The notes: generated from the letters alone by a model not told the origin. DNA of 64,000 nucleotides from Apodospora peruviana (GCA_033439685.1 JAUEDM010000004.1:806001-870000), one strand, 5' to 3'; positions 46,275 through 58,272 are shown, counted from the stretch's first letter. Numbers and translations: made by a program.

Positions 46275-46998
46275 GATGCGCGGGTTGGACAGGGAGATGA
46301 CGGACCGGGAGGACGAGAGCTGGCGGAGGGGATGGACGCTTCGCAGAGCGGGGCGCGCGGCGCGGAGGAACGACAGCTTGACGGGCCTCTATAGAGATGG
46401 ATGTGTGGGAGGTAGTGGTGTCGGTATGGTGGTCGTCGTTGTCTCGTCTGTAGTTTGTTTGGGTGATGTTGATGGCTGCTGCTGGATGGAGGGGTTGACT
46501 GACAATTTTGAACCACAAGAAGCTAATTGCGGGGCAGAGAGCTCTTGGGTTTCTGGCAGCCCAAGCTTTTGACTCAGAGTCGAGGGCGCAGCAAAACGGA
46601 AGCGCCGTTTTGGAGTTGTGGAGCAGTTCCGTTAAACAAAATGGGAACTGAACTCGTGACGTCGTGCACCCCCCTGCTCTCAGTCGCGTCTCGCGCGATC
46701 CAAAAGTGGCGTTGAGTGGTCGCGTGCATTGCGCTTTTCGCCCTTTAATTGACTCCAACGCGTATCCTGGAAACCGCTTCGGTCTCAAGTTGTGCATTTG
46801 GCTTCACTCGAAATACGGTGCCGATGAACTTTCGCTTGCAATCTTCTTGACCACTTCTTTCAATTTGGCAGACCTCGACCGAGGTGGCCAATTCGTGGCG
46901 ATACCTGCCCCTTTTCTGGCAACTGACCGAGGTTGTCGCTATTTCTAAAACCCCAGCAGACAATTGACAGTTTTCTTTCTCGCGATCAAACACCTATT
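46275..46998. promoter_or_regulatory. Divergent promoter region, Arc1 and LSH-type gene
   Basis: About 720 bases between the divergent ATGs. The part next to Arc1 contains the in-frame upstream extension (46275-46385). No other gene is supported. Confidence 0.4.
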
Positions 46999-49973
46999 AT
47001 GCCGTATTTTTCGTCATCCGAACGCGAGTCAAGCAGCTCGCCCTCCCGCACTCCCACCAGCGCACCGTCGTCCCCTCCTCTGGTGTCTCCAACGGTAGAC
47101 AAAATGGACAGCTCCAAGATGAGCTACACAAAGCTCCGCGAGGAGCAGGTACTGGCTGCCGAAGAAGAAAAGGCACGCGAGGAAAATAACAAGGCCGAAG
47201 AGAAGCGCAAGAAGAAATGGAAGAGGCGTGCCGTGACCAAGGAGGATCGCGAAGCCAAGGCCAAGGACTTGGACCAGCTTCTTGCCCAGAGTGCGGCTTT
47301 TAGCAGCATTCTGACAAACAAGACAAAGGTCCTTGGCCGTGTAGGCACCGGTCTGGACGGAAAGACGTTGGGCGAGCATGAATTGACCATGGCCAAGCAA
47401 CCCAAGTGTGTTGTTGGCGGCACCATGAGGGACTACCAGCTCGAGGGGTTGACCTGGATGTATGAGATTTGCATCCAGGGAATGAGTGGGATCCTGGCAG
47501 ACGAAATGGGCTTGGGTGAGTCGACAAATACCTGTGTAGACCTTTGGGCTTTGGGGCTAATCGACATCGTAGGCAAAACTATACAGACCATTTCCTTGAT
47601 TGCGTTGTTGCGCGAGCAGGAGAATTATTTGGGCCCTCATCTTATCGTCGCACCCCTGAGCACCCTGTCCAATTGGCTTGACGAGTTTCATAAATGGGTG
47701 CCCTCGATACCCGTTGTCATGTATCACGGTACGCCTGAACGACGCGGGGAGATCTTCAAGACCAAGATTGCTCGTCATTTGCATGGAGGCAGGCCCACGG
47801 ATAAGTTCCCTGTGGTCTGCACCAGCTATGAAATGGTCTTGAAGGATCGTGCTGCCCTGTCCCGGATCAACTGGGAATTTATCATTATTGTATGTTCTGT
47901 CATGTCTTCTTGTTGCCTCATCTTTCCGTCCTTTCCGCCGGCGGAGCTGACATTGAGAACAGGATGAAGGACATCGCATGAAAAACTTCGACTCCAAGCT
48001 GTTCAGAGAACTCAAGACCTTTACATCGGCAACACGTCTTCTCATCACCGGTACTCCTTTACAGAACAACCTCAAAGAGCTTTGGTCTTTGCTGAATTTC
48101 CTTCTACCAAAGATCTTCAGAGACTGGGAGGCTTTTGAGAGTTGGTTTGACTTTAGTGATCTCGAAGATGAGGAGGGCACCGAGGAGTTCATTGCCGATA
48201 AAACGAAGCAGGAGCTCGTCAAGAAGATGCATGTTGTGCTTCAACCGCTGCTCCTGCGGAGAGTCAAGGCGGATGTGGCCAAATACCTGCCCAAGAAGCG
48301 CGAGTATGTTCTCTATGCGCCCATGACGAAGGAGCAGACAGACTTGTACAACGTGATTAATGACAAGAACGTCGACACACGCGCTTACTTGGAAAACAAG
48401 GTCGTCGAGCGCCTCACGGGTGCGACAAATAGTGCAGTTTCCTCGCTGAAGAGCACTCCTCTTTCGTCGAGAGCAAGCAGTGTCAAGAGGGAACTGGAGA
48501 CCGACAGTGATGTGGCATCTGTGTCAACCAAAGAGAGCCCGCCAGATCTGAAAGCCGAGAAGCTAGCACCTACACCGGGGAAGAATGCCTTCTCATTGAT
48601 GATGGGCAAGCCTCGCCCTCGGGGTCGGCCGCCAAAGAACCCGGTCGCCGCCGCCGCTAAGCAAGCAGCTGCAATTGCAGCAACGCCGAGCAAACCCTCC
48701 AAAGCCGAGACGAAGAGGAAGGCTCCGCCGACGACAACTTCGCCAACTTCCAAGAGTGCGAGGTCGAGTAGACAGTCAACACCTGCTAGCACACGTGGTC
48801 GACCGCGGAGGACGCGAAAGTCATACAAAGAGGCAGACTCAGATGAAGATGAGCTCGATGACGACGAATTTGAGAAGAAGGTGGCCGAGGAAATTGGCCA
48901 AGAGGAGGCTCAGACACTCGAGACTGCCATAGATACCGAGGAGTTTCAGAGAGCACAGACGTTGGACCTTGCGAGTAAGTACATTACCTGGTCACAACCA
49001 TCATGACAGAAACGGACTGACAACCTACCTTAAGAGCGAGAAATCTCCACCAAAAAGCTAGGCAACCCGCTCCTCCAGCTCCGACTCGTCTGCAACAGCC
49101 CGCACAACTTCTACAACCCATGGGCATCCGATTCCGGCGTGCCCGTCGACGAGACCATCGTCACCGCGTCCGGGAAAATGCTCCTGCTGGACCGCCTGCT
49201 CCCGGCCCTGTTCAAAAACAACCACAAAGTCCTCATCTTCTCGCAGTTCAAGACCCAGCTCGACATCCTCGAGGACTACTGCCGCGAGCTGCGCAGGTGG
49301 GAAGTCTGCCGCATCGACGGCGGCGTGGCCCAAGACGACCGCCGCGCGCAGATCGAAGAGTTCAATTCTAATCCCAGCATCAAGGTCTTTCTGCTGTCGA
49401 CCCGCGCCGGCGGGCAGGGCATCAACCTCGCCAGCGCCGACACCGTCGTCCTCTTCGACAGCGACTGGAACCCGCAGCAGGACCTGCAGGCGCAGGACCG
49501 TGCCCACCGGATTGGGCAGACCCGCCCCGTCGTGGTGTACCGGCTCGCGACGAAAGGGACGGTGGAGGAAGAGCTGCTCATGAGTGCGGACGCGAAGCGC
49601 CGGCTGGAGAAGCTCGTGATCAAGAAGGGAGGGTTCCGGACCATGGGCCAGAAGATGGATGGGAATGGTATGCGCGACGATGAGCTGGACAGGGAGGCGC
49701 TCAAGGCACTTTTGCTCAAGGATGGTCAGGTGTACAAGTTTTCTGGCGATAAAGAGTTTTTGAGTGAGGCGGATTTGAAGATTTTATGTGATAGGTATGT
49801 TTTTTTCCCGCTCCCTGCTCTTTGGATTGAGGGGAATGCTGACAATGATGAACAGGAGCGACGAAGCGTATGTGCGTGCTGCTGTCGGCGAGGGCAATGC
49901 TGACGGATACCAAGTCGTGGAGACTGGCGTGAACGGAATCACGGCGGCTGGGGCCAAGAACAAGGCGAAATAG
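46999..49973 (+). CDS. LSH/DDM1/Irc5-type SNF2 chromatin remodelling ATPase
   Basis: Five exons (46999-47515, 47573-47889, 47963-48974, 49035-49794, 49856-49973) give 907 residues. The ATPase motifs are complete: [12 protein letters not shown], Walker A ADEMGLGKT split by intron 1 (near 173), DEGH (279-282) at the start of exon 3, [11 protein letters not shown], then the second lobe with [34 protein letters not shown] and [22 protein letters not shown] and the order of inserts fit the Lsh subfamily. A Lys/Ser/Ala-rich insert (about 425-600) between the two lobes contains GRPRGRPP-like AT-hook sequences. Relatives are needed for DNA methylation in plants and animals; the Neurospora member (mus-30) is tied to DNA repair. 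Intron donors are GTGAGT, GTATGT, GTAAGT and GTATGT. Confidence 0.93.
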
Positions 49974-51122
49974 ACCTCACCAAGTTTACTATTACGTATC
50001 TTTGTTATCTCGCGAACGGTTCTTATTGTATATACCCGGCGTACGCCGTACAGGAAGGGTGTTATCGTCTTAGGATTACATGGTTTTGTGTGTACTAAAT
50101 CTCTGTCAGCACCAGATCAACAACCCTAGGTAATAAATATTACGTAGCTAGGCAGGTAAGGTAGCCAGGTCAAACCTCTTCTGACAAAACTGAGATGGAT
50201 CCGCCGCCATTATGTCCTTTGTTCCTTTCTGGCCAGGACCACTGACGCCACCCTTCGGCTTCTTGCCAGAAGAACCACCACCCTCGGACTTCTTGCCGGA
50301 ATCTTCTTTGCCGCCGCCGCCTGAACAAACATCGCAGGTGTCATATCCGCATAGGACGTTGGAAGACTGGAAGATGGGCTCCCGCGTTTTGTATTCGACG
50401 CAAAACTGTTGCAAGTGGTGATTTGGTTCTCGTTCAAGGACAACGAGTTGACAGGTACCGACATGCTTCTCGCCCGTATCCGTTCATCCACCAAGTCTTA
50501 TTGCCGCATGTGTGTTCCCATACGACTTACCAGCAAGTTTTTGCGGCAAAGACCTGCCTGACCTGAGCTAACCTTCCCATTACAAAAGGATGTCGAATTC
50601 CAAGCTGCCAAGGCTGAGAATACTGTGGATTATATGCTGCATAGCGCCACGCCATGACATTTACTGGTGAATACGCATCAGGCATTTTACACGGTTAGTT
50701 ATCAGCTTGCTACATAAACTTACCCTATAAATTCGAAGACAACTAGCGCTTTTAGACTTTATATATACCTAACTTTTCATAGGTCAGTTGACAGCTGCCA
50801 CCACTTCCATGTTATACCGCTTCATTCCGATCGAACCATGGTCCTGTCACTCCCTGCCTAACAGGTATTGTTGATCATCTAATCTCACCATAACTTAACT
50901 AACAGGATGCGGTTATCTCGATTTGCTATGCGATAAGGTTTTACCGGCATAGTTTTAACCTTTTCTTCTTGTAATTACCTCTTGAAGGGGTGCCCGTCTA
51001 ATAATTCCCAATGTCAATCACCAGGTAATCAATATCGTACACGAATAAAGACTATCGATCGAACAAAGGGTACCTAAATATAGTACATATAGGTACGTAG
51101 CCAGGGCAGAATAAAGAATTCG
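49974..51122. other. AT-rich gene-poor stretch
   Basis: Contains several TAGGTA motifs (50125-50133, 51070-51076, 51089-51097). On the minus strand 50414-50148 a short frame encodes a Cys-containing, then Gly/Lys-rich peptide (CGYDTCDVC, then KKSEGGGSSGKK) right after a good acceptor (CAACAG). A possible upstream donor exists, but frames do not agree, so it may be the last exon of an unresolved small gene. The rest holds nothing recognised. Confidence 0.35.
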
Positions 51123-51839
51123 CTAAAGAAGTATTAGAAGGACCCAGGATGACAATGCTCCTTGTTTCATATGTCTGTGGATATCTCTGTTAACCAAGTG
51201 CTATGTAGTAGGACAGGGATCGGTCCGAGCTCACCTCTTCAAAGTATCCTTGCGCGCAAACAAGCGTGAGCAATAGTCGCACTCGTAGTTGCGCTCCCTC
51301 ATGTGTACCCTCTGGTGGTGTCTCTGGAGATCCGTCGAGCTGGGAGACTTCTTGTTGCAGCCTCTGGCGGTGCATGGAAAGGGGTACCAAAGCTTGTTGT
51401 CATGTGTCTTCATGTGAGCTCTGAAATTGGACCTTCGGCTGAACAATTTGCCACAGGTCTGGACTTCGTATTGGAAGCTGCCATCCTCTGTATTCGTTGG
51501 GCCGTGCGATGCCCGGCGCTGCCTCTGAAGCCGGGGAGGAAGTGGAAAGTCATCCGAGGTTGAAGATGACCTTGGTTGAAAAGCTGCATCGCGGAAATAA
51601 CGGCTAACGGAAGTCGAAGAGATCGGATTCAGATACGCCGATGGACTGGCGTCCGGTTTACGGACTGCTGCGCTTGCATATTTGCTGTCGGCCACAGAAG
51701 AGGCATCTCCTGGCCATCGTGACGGGTGAACTGGCAGACGTTTATCCATTCCAGGATTAGATCGAGTCTCTGGGTCGATGCTTGGGACCAACGGCGTAGG
51801 CACACTCTCGTCCAACATGGCCTCGTCGAAGTCAGACAA
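51123..51839 (-). CDS. C2H2 zinc-finger protein
   Basis: Exons 51839-51235 and 51186-51123 (GTGAGC donor, GTTAAC branch) give 222 residues. The first 110 residues are Ser/Pro-rich and disordered. Three finger-like units follow: a first with a single Cys and a regular H-x3-H (CGKLFSRRSNFRAHMKTH), a second of the long form C-x4-C with H-x4-H (CTARGCNKKSPSSTDLQRHHQRVH), and a third, YECDYCSRLFARKDTLKR, completed by the second exon. In the third the first His is replaced by Asp, with His-Arg-His two places later. The protein ends soon after with a hydrophobic tail. Probably a DNA-binding regulator; no target is known. A decayed gene begins only nine bases away on the other strand. Confidence 0.7.
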
Positions 51840-51847
51840 CCTTAATA

Positions 51848-52538
51848 GTGGACAATGCGAAGCTCGGTAGACTCTTCACTGCCAGTAATCTGAACCGTAT
51901 CGGCGGTATCAATATCAGATGGACCACCAACTTGGCGGACCATCTGCGGCTGACCGACAACGACCACGCCGTATTTACTTTTCAGGGAGCAAGTTTCCTC
52001 CAGTTTCAGAACGGGTATGTTGATACTTCGACTTGGCAGCACGCAAGCCTGGATAATTTCTCCAGCACCGTTGACATTCAGCCCTAGACTCAAGACCAGC
52101 TTTCTATCGAAGCCACTCATCCAGGAGACCCTCGACACCCTCGCCCTGCTATTCCTTTCGACCGATAAGCAGACAAAAGCCTGATTACTGTCTAAGCAAC
52201 AAGACTTGAAGTTGCCTCCTGGCCTTGACCGGCAGATAGGAAAGTGTGGCACCTTACGGACCCGCGAGCGCAGGATCGAGAACTTTTCCATCTGGCACGA
52301 CAGACTCGTCATCCTCAAGCAAGCGTTTGACGAGTCCCAGCCTGCGGCGATTTCTCAGTGGTGGTATGACCGCAGGAACGGGGTTCAGTGGTACATCTTC
52401 TGGATAGCCGTCATGGTCTTTGTCATGGCTATGTTCTTTGGGATTATGCAAAGCCTCGAGGGCGGGTTGCAAGTCTACCTCTCTTATAAGTCAATGAATC
52501 TTCCTGTTGAGGCTGGAGCACGACGATCTTCATGTTGA
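51848..52538 (+). pseudogene. Decayed fungal hypothetical gene
   Basis: Fragments of a common fungal hypothetical family are in order: NIRWTTNLADHLRLTDND and FQGASFLQF (51905-52015), then PLIQETLDTLALLF (about 52110-52155), then GKCGTLRTRERRIENF, WHDRLVILKQAFDESQPA, QWWYDRRNGVQWY and a membrane helix with LEGGLQVY (52240-52490). The first break can be explained by an intron (GTATGT near 52016). The second block and the last block share one frame but are separated by a TGA near 52181, where a Trp codon would fit. No ATG opens the frame, and the usual long N-terminal region is absent. Function of the family is unknown; members often sit near HET-type or regulatory genes. Confidence 0.6.
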
Positions 52539-53154
52539 TCATTTTGTCGCTTACGTATAATCACCCACCAATGCAAAGAACTCAGTATCCAAGTTGGCCA
52601 GGAAGGTGATGGAGGGCATGGGACATTAATGTAGACCCTACAATTAAGCCTCCAAGCAAGCTATCGTCAAATATGTCTGTGCTGGAGGCAGTCTTGTTAC
52701 AGAACCTTCCTATTACTCCCGATCGTTCGACCTATTCTTCAATATTCCCACAGCAACCCGGATACCCCTTATGTAGAGGATCTATTGTCCTCGTGAATGT
52801 TTGAAAGGAAGAGCCATTTCATTCTTTCAGCCAACTTACTTCTTTGCTCTATATAACGTTATAGACCTATCGATAAAAACAAAGAAAACTATAGAGACGA
52901 GCTCATTGTTTCCCTGTGCTAAGGGCCCCCTGACCTACCATATTCTTTCCCCCTACTGTAAATTGGGGATAAAGAGCTGTCCAACCTGCCCGGTATCACT
53001 CAATTGCTATAAATCATCTCAACTTCCCGGTCCATCAGACAATCTTCTTCTCTGTTCATTAACAACATCATTGTTTTCCCTTGCAAGTCCACCCAACGAA
53101 AAGATACTGGTCTTATCACTATCAACACCAATAAAATAAACATCAAAACCAAAA
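52539..53154. other. Promoter and leader of the next gene
   Basis: AT-rich; CTATATAACGTTATAG at 52848-52863 is palindromic and TATA-like. No coding frame is convincing. Confidence 0.4.
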
Positions 53155-53745
53155 ATGGCACAGGGACCCACCACCCCCGCGAGGCGTACGAGGCGTACTA
53201 TCGCCCCCGAAAACCGTCTATATCGCAGCCCCCCCTCAGCCAGGAACCAACCAACCACACCACCCCGACAGATGCGGCCTCGCGCCGCCGCGGCCGGAGC
53301 AACTCCCATCGTCAGACTAGAAATGCAAGGCCGCCGGCCCGTGCAGTTCCTGGTCGTGACCCGGCCACCACCACCTGCACCTCTAGCTAATAACCCGTCG
53401 TTATCATCATCATCATCGTCTTCTTCTTCTTCCTCTTCATTGTCAGAGGCATGGTCGCGCTCTAATGGGAACGGCAGTGATGATCCGGGCAGTGATGACC
53501 CAGATGCGCCAGGGAACGAAACACCGTCAGGTACCCCGTCGCCAACTTTATCCGACATATTTCCCTTGGATCCCTTCTTCCCGGGTTTCCCCTCAAGCCC
53601 GGAGCTACCGCCGGCTTTGGATTCGCCAACGCCGACCCCTCCCATCAAGAAGGAGGAGAAGAAGCGATATCGCAATGATGATGAGATTGCTCCAGTCACA
53701 TCACGGACATTGCGATCCACTAAGCGACAGCGCTCATCTAAGTGA
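53155..53745 (+). CDS. Hypothetical low-complexity protein
   Basis: A single exon of 196 residues. I do not recognise a family. The N-terminus is basic with TPxR repeats (PTTPARRTRRTIAPENRLYR). A short ordered-looking patch (IVRLEMQGRRPVQFLVVTRPP, about 51-71) is followed by a 14-Ser tract encoded by mixed TCA, TCG and TCT codons, an acidic Asp/Pro/Gly region, and a Pro-rich region. It closes with a basic tail (KKEEKKRYR and STKRQRSS) that could be a nuclear localisation signal. The ATG has a favourable context (ACCAAAAATGGC). It is probably disordered and perhaps nuclear. Confidence 0.55.
   Translation: MAQGPTTPARRTRRTIAPENRLYRSPPSARNQPTTPPRQMRPRAAAAGATPIVRLEMQGRRPVQFLVVTRPPPPAPLANNPSLSSSSSSSSSSSSLSEAWSRSNGNGSDDPGSDDPDAPGNETPSGTPSPTLSDIFPLDPFFPGFPSSPELPPALDSPTPTPPIKKEEKKRYRNDDEIAPVTSRTLRSTKRQRSSK
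53399..53446 (+). repeat. Trinucleotide-rich tract inside the hypothetical gene
   Basis: An imperfect (TCN)n run, mostly TCATCATCA then TCTTCTTCT, that codes for serine. Its length is likely to vary between strains. Confidence 0.7.
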
Positions 53746-54555
53746 ATCTGAATGTTAGATTTATTGTTTACCGTCGGCGTTCATTGGAGTCAAAGTGTAG
53801 TTTTCGAATTCTTATCGTGCGGTTTACTATTTCAACAATGTAAGGGACTTGAAATTTCGTTTGCTTTTTATATAGCCACTAGAACAGAGTACACGTATCC
53901 TTAGAAGAGCTGGGGCGGCACTGCATTAAGCGTTTGTTTACGAGAAGTTCAGAATATAGTATTATAAAGGTGATCTCCGAGGACTATAGGAAACGTCTTA
54001 CCAAACTATAGCGCCATATATGTGACGGGCTGAGCCCTGGTGCAGCCTCGGCGACCCCGACCCCTAAACGAAGCCATTCCCAGGAATGCCGATACACACA
54101 CACGGACCACAACACTAAACCACAACGGGGCTCGCGACAGCTCTGGTATCTTCTGTGTCCCCCTGATCGGAGCAACGCAGTCACGTACATAACCAGAGGC
54201 CCTCTCACAAGGCTTTGACTCCGACCATCTGGTATCTTAATCCCTCGAGCCGTTGAGTGAGCCCATTCATCGAGCTAGCTTCGCCAAGCCCGGGCCGGGG
54301 AGTTGATATGAACCCGGCAGACCACGTATCTCGTCGCCGACTTGTACAGTATCCTGAGCCAACATGGCAGATCTGCCTATCTCCACCTCAGTATGTCGCA
54401 TCGAAGAGGTGAATAGGCTTGCTGGCTGCCGTTGCTCTTCTGAGACAGCTCGGCTGGCAACCCATCCGCCACCCTTGGGATTCCACGGGATCAAGTACAG
54501 CCAGACCTCTGTACAACATATCACAACCTCATGATATATACCTAACCTCCGTTTC
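53746..54555. other. Intergenic stretch
   Basis: Convergent 3' flanks. Two minus-strand frames (54208-53984 and 54650-54267) lack any domain. Nothing else is recognised. Confidence 0.4.
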
Positions 54556-55374
54556 TCATATCCCCATCTCCTCATCACTCCCCTCATAATCACCCCTCTG
54601 CCCACCCGCCTCCTCCTCCTCACGTCTCGTCGCCTCGGCGCTCGCGCCAATCTTCCTCACACCGTCGACAACCCCTAACACGAACCCTCTGCTCTCGGCA
54701 AGCTCCATCGCCCCGACACCAGTCAAACTCATCAGTCCGTCCCCAAACCCTTCAAACGCACTGGTGCTGCTCCTCATCTTGGCCGCGCGGACCTCGACCA
54801 GATCCCGCAGCAGCGAGCGCACCTCCCCTGGAGGGACAGGCATGTCGTCGCCCGCGTGCGCGAGCAGCGCCTCGGCCACCTCGAGCCAGTGGTAGGGCAG
54901 GTATCCTGCCGGCGCGTCGGCGGTGCAGGATGGCAGGAACGGCGGGGCGAGGTTTGCGTCGCTACTATCAGCGAGGCGGCGAGCGGTGCCCGGGGCGGAG
55001 GGGATCGCACGCGAGGGCGGAGGCGGGGGAGGAGAAAAGGCGACGGGGTCTTCTTTTGTTTCGCGGTTTATTATGGACGATAAGGATACCGGGTGCAGCC
55101 AGGACGGCGGGACGATGTTGGCGCGCCGTTGTTTCTTGAGGAGGAGGGCCAGCCAGAGGGGGAGTTGGGCGCGGTGTGGAGGGCGGAGAGCGGGAGTTTT
55201 GCCCTGCAAAGGGTTGGGTTAGGAAAAGCAGGTAAAGTGGGATTTGAAGAGGAAGCTCACGCTGAGGAGGTCAATGCTTTCGAAGCGCTGACGTGGGACG
55301 ACTGTGACCATCTCCATCTCGGCGAGGAAGGCGACCTCGGCATGGGTCAGGCCTGGGGGGAGTGGGAGAGCCAT
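54556..55374 (-). CDS. psf2: GINS complex subunit Psf2
   Basis: Exons 55374-55261 (38 residues) and 55203-54556 give 253 residues. The first exon opens [21 protein letters not shown] and the second continues with [36 protein letters not shown], both strongly conserved in Psf2. The helical core extends to about residue 195 ([30 protein letters not shown]). GINS (Sld5, Psf1, Psf2, Psf3) joins Cdc45 and Mcm2-7 in the replicative CMG helicase. Compared with yeast (213 residues), this copy has a Pro/Ser-rich insert of about 30 residues (near 85-120) and a charged C-terminal tail. The intron has a GTGAGC donor. Confidence 0.93.
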
Positions 55375-56366
55375 TGTCGTCGGTTCGGGCAGCGTCGGAT
55401 GGCGTACCTAGGTTGTGTGTGTGTCCAGAAAGATGGAGACAATATCACCTCTTCATTATTGCTTCATTCATCGACAGGCTTTGCCCGTGGCCTGAGATCA
55501 GTTGTTGGTGGTTGTCGTTGCGTGTGTCGCAAAAAGTTGCCCAACAGTAGGAGACGCGCCTCGAAGACGCGGGGCAGACTCGGAGTGGCCCGCAGGAGGG
55601 AGGGTTCCGCTAATGCAGGTGATATCGGGTGCCCGCATTAACCCTGGAAGGCTGACCGCTGGGCGCTATCTTAAAAAAGATCACTGTGCAGTTACGGGGC
55701 GTACGAATCACCGTATCGGGAATGGGTAGGGCTGGATTAGAGATACCGAAACTCCCAAAAATTCCCTACCTAATTTCCTGCATATAAGTTGACCGTTACC
55801 CGATATCCCTACACAGTAAAGATGTCTCTGGGGGAACATGCGGTAAGAACTTTGTCTGTAATTCACCGTTGCACTGCGTAGCGTGGGATGGAATCAAACG
55901 AGTAACATGGTTGGGTTTGATCATGTAAGCTTCAGGAGGCAGCCGGGCCAGTCTGGGCAAAGTCGCCGAAGTCCAGGGTTCAAAGCGTTTCATATGGTAT
56001 TCTACCCGAGCTAAATGTGGAAAGGTGCTCAACCGAGTGCTCGGGCCGTGGCATCCTTCATAAAGGTTTTCTTTATGAAAGATGTTGTATCGTGAATGGG
56101 ACTTACCGTCGGAATTACGTACTTGTTGGTTTGGTTGACGGATGGATCCGGTATCACGATTCAAGTCGCCTATGATTACATGAGGGTCGATACGTTTTAT
56201 ATATCTCTGTCAGTGGCAGGGAGGAATGGTCATATTAGGATAATCGCTCCCCAAGCTTCAATAGAATTCTTGTCTGCCTCGCCTGTCTCAACCCAAACAC
56301 GACATATTACGACATCCCTAGTACGAGCAACTACAGTTAGACAAGCGTGTCCGTATGTGCCAAAAT
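55375..56366. promoter_or_regulatory. Divergent intergenic region, Psf2 and Zn2Cys6 gene
   Basis: About 1 kb. A plus-strand frame (56096-56443) runs into the regulator's first exon in another frame and is not supported. GTACCTAGGT lies near 55404-55413. Confidence 0.4.
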
Positions 56367-58255
56367 ATGCCCTCGACGGCTTCGAACTTCTCCTTATCCC
56401 GAGGCTCTGGGAAGCTACCAGGAAAAGACATCAAGTTCGTTAATCAAGTTACCCCTTAACTATACCCCGTACGTACTAACCAGCCAAAAGACCGTCAAAA
56501 CCAGGCCCAACCATTCTCACCTTCGCCCTGAACCACCGACCAAAGACAACACGCGCAAGTGGCCCGAAAGTCCGTTCCGGCTGCGATGCTTGTAAGAAAA
56601 GACACGTAAAATGCGACGAGGCTAAGCCTTCCTGCCAGCGGTGCATCAAGTGGCAGGGATTCTGTGATGGTTACTCTCCTACTACTCTTTCCAGTAACGC
56701 GGGGCCCCGATCATCGCGAGGAGGCAAGCCCAAGGATAGTAGCCCCGAGCTCTTGATTGATCCGGAAATCTGCGTCTTCAAATACGAGTGGGAGAAGGTC
56801 TATTTTGACCACTGGCAGATCTTGGCCGGTAACCTGGGCGGTGGATGGTTCGAGACCAACCTCTTTAGCACTACAGTCCCGCAGCTGAGCCGTGAGGAGC
56901 CCGTGGTGCGGTATGCAGCTATCGCCATTGGTGCCCTAGCAAATGCCGTTGCGCCTAACCTGCTCCCGGAATCGTCCAAGTCCGACAAGGCTCTCCTCGG
57001 CACAGATGATGGTCATGACCACTACAAGGTTGCCGTGACATATTACGGCCGTGCCATGCGGCTCCTGCACCACCACAAAGGCCCCAACGACGACGCCACT
57101 ATGCGCAGTGCCCTGATCGCCTGCATTCTTTTCACCAGCTTTGAGATCTTGCACGGCAGCCGCGAGGCAGCCCTGAGCCACATCAACCACGGTCTCAAGC
57201 TCGTGGAGCATTTCGTCAGCCGGCAGCAACAGACGGCAGAAACGCTTCCAGGAGGGTACGTCGAGTACTCTAACCACTCTCCGGCACCTCTAATCGTGGA
57301 AGATGAGATCCTCCAAGTCTTCCAGCGCCTCGACTACCAGTCCTGGACCACAGGCATCCTCGACCGCTGGCGACGTGCGCCCCAAATTCACCTCCGCGCC
57401 CCGGGAACCCATTCCCATGCCGAAATCCCCTCGACCTTCATCGATCTCGCCGAGGCCAGACGGTGGTGGGATCTGGTTCTGCACTGGTCCCTGCACTTCC
57501 CCCGCGTGACAGTCGAGAAACTCATGTCCTACATGCCAGCCTTCTCCTCCTCCTCCACGACCTGTAGCAGTATCGACGAAATAGACCCAGATTTGCTCGA
57601 CACCATCGACTTCTGCGACATCCCCGGCCTCAAAGACCTGCAGGACCAAAACATCCTCATGCTCGAAGCCTGGCACGCCGCCTTCCTCCCGCTTTACAAG
57701 ACGGCGGCGGACGACCGCCCTTCAAACCCGGCACCTTACTTTCAGGCAGCCTCTCTCTTGCTGCAATACCACCTCTCGTGGGTCAGCCTGCGGACGGCCT
57801 GCTTCAGCGACTACAGGACCATGTACACACTCACGACGCCGCGGTTCCGCGAGATCGTCCGCCTCGGCGAGCTGCTCATCCAGAACCAGCCGCGCGCCGA
57901 CGAGACCTGTACCGAAATATTCACGCTCGACAACGGCGGGCCGACGCTCGCGCTGCTGCTAGCGGCCATCAAATGCCGCGACCGGGGCGTGCGCGCCAAG
58001 GCGGTGGATGTGCTGCAGAAATACCCGCGGCGGGACGCGTTCTGGACGACGAAGGCTGCGACGACAATTGGGGAGGTGAATATGGTGCTAGAAGACCAGA
58101 ACGAGAGTGACGGCACGCTGTTGGAGCAGTTTCGCCGGCTCAGAAGGAGGGAGGGCGAGCTAACAGACAGAAGGTCGGAGTTTACGGGTCGGTTCTACAT
58201 CAGGGATTCGGAGACGGGTGGGTGGGAGTATCAGACGCATGTTGTGAAGTGGTGA
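56367..58255 (+). CDS. Zn2Cys6 fungal-type transcription factor
   Basis: Exons 56367-56434 and 56491-58255 give 610 residues. The first exon codes for a Ser/Gly-rich start (MPSTASNFSLSRGSG). The intron has a GTTCGT donor and a perfect TACTAAC branch site. The zinc cluster (about 57-84) reads C-x2-C-x6-C-x6-C-x2-C-x6-C with GCDACKKRHVKCDEAKPSCQRC, and a basic linker follows. The rest is a fungal transcription-factor regulatory region: EKVYFDHW, then VRYAAIAIGALA and ALIACILFTSFEILHGSREAALSHINHGLKLV, as in many Zn2Cys6 proteins that lack the classic middle homology block. Target genes are unknown. No biosynthetic cluster flanks it. Confidence 0.88.
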
Positions 58256-58272
58256 TTTTATTCCGCAGATTC

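Noticed and set aside
45561..46394. Plus-strand 277-codon frame opposite Arc1
   Set aside because: It is a shadow of the Arc1 gene, Gly/Leu-rich because of the antisense of the Lys/Ala linker.
56096..56443. Plus-strand 115-codon frame before the Zn2Cys6 gene
   Set aside because: It overlaps the regulator's first exon in another frame and shows no domain. The spliced regulator model explains the coding signal better.
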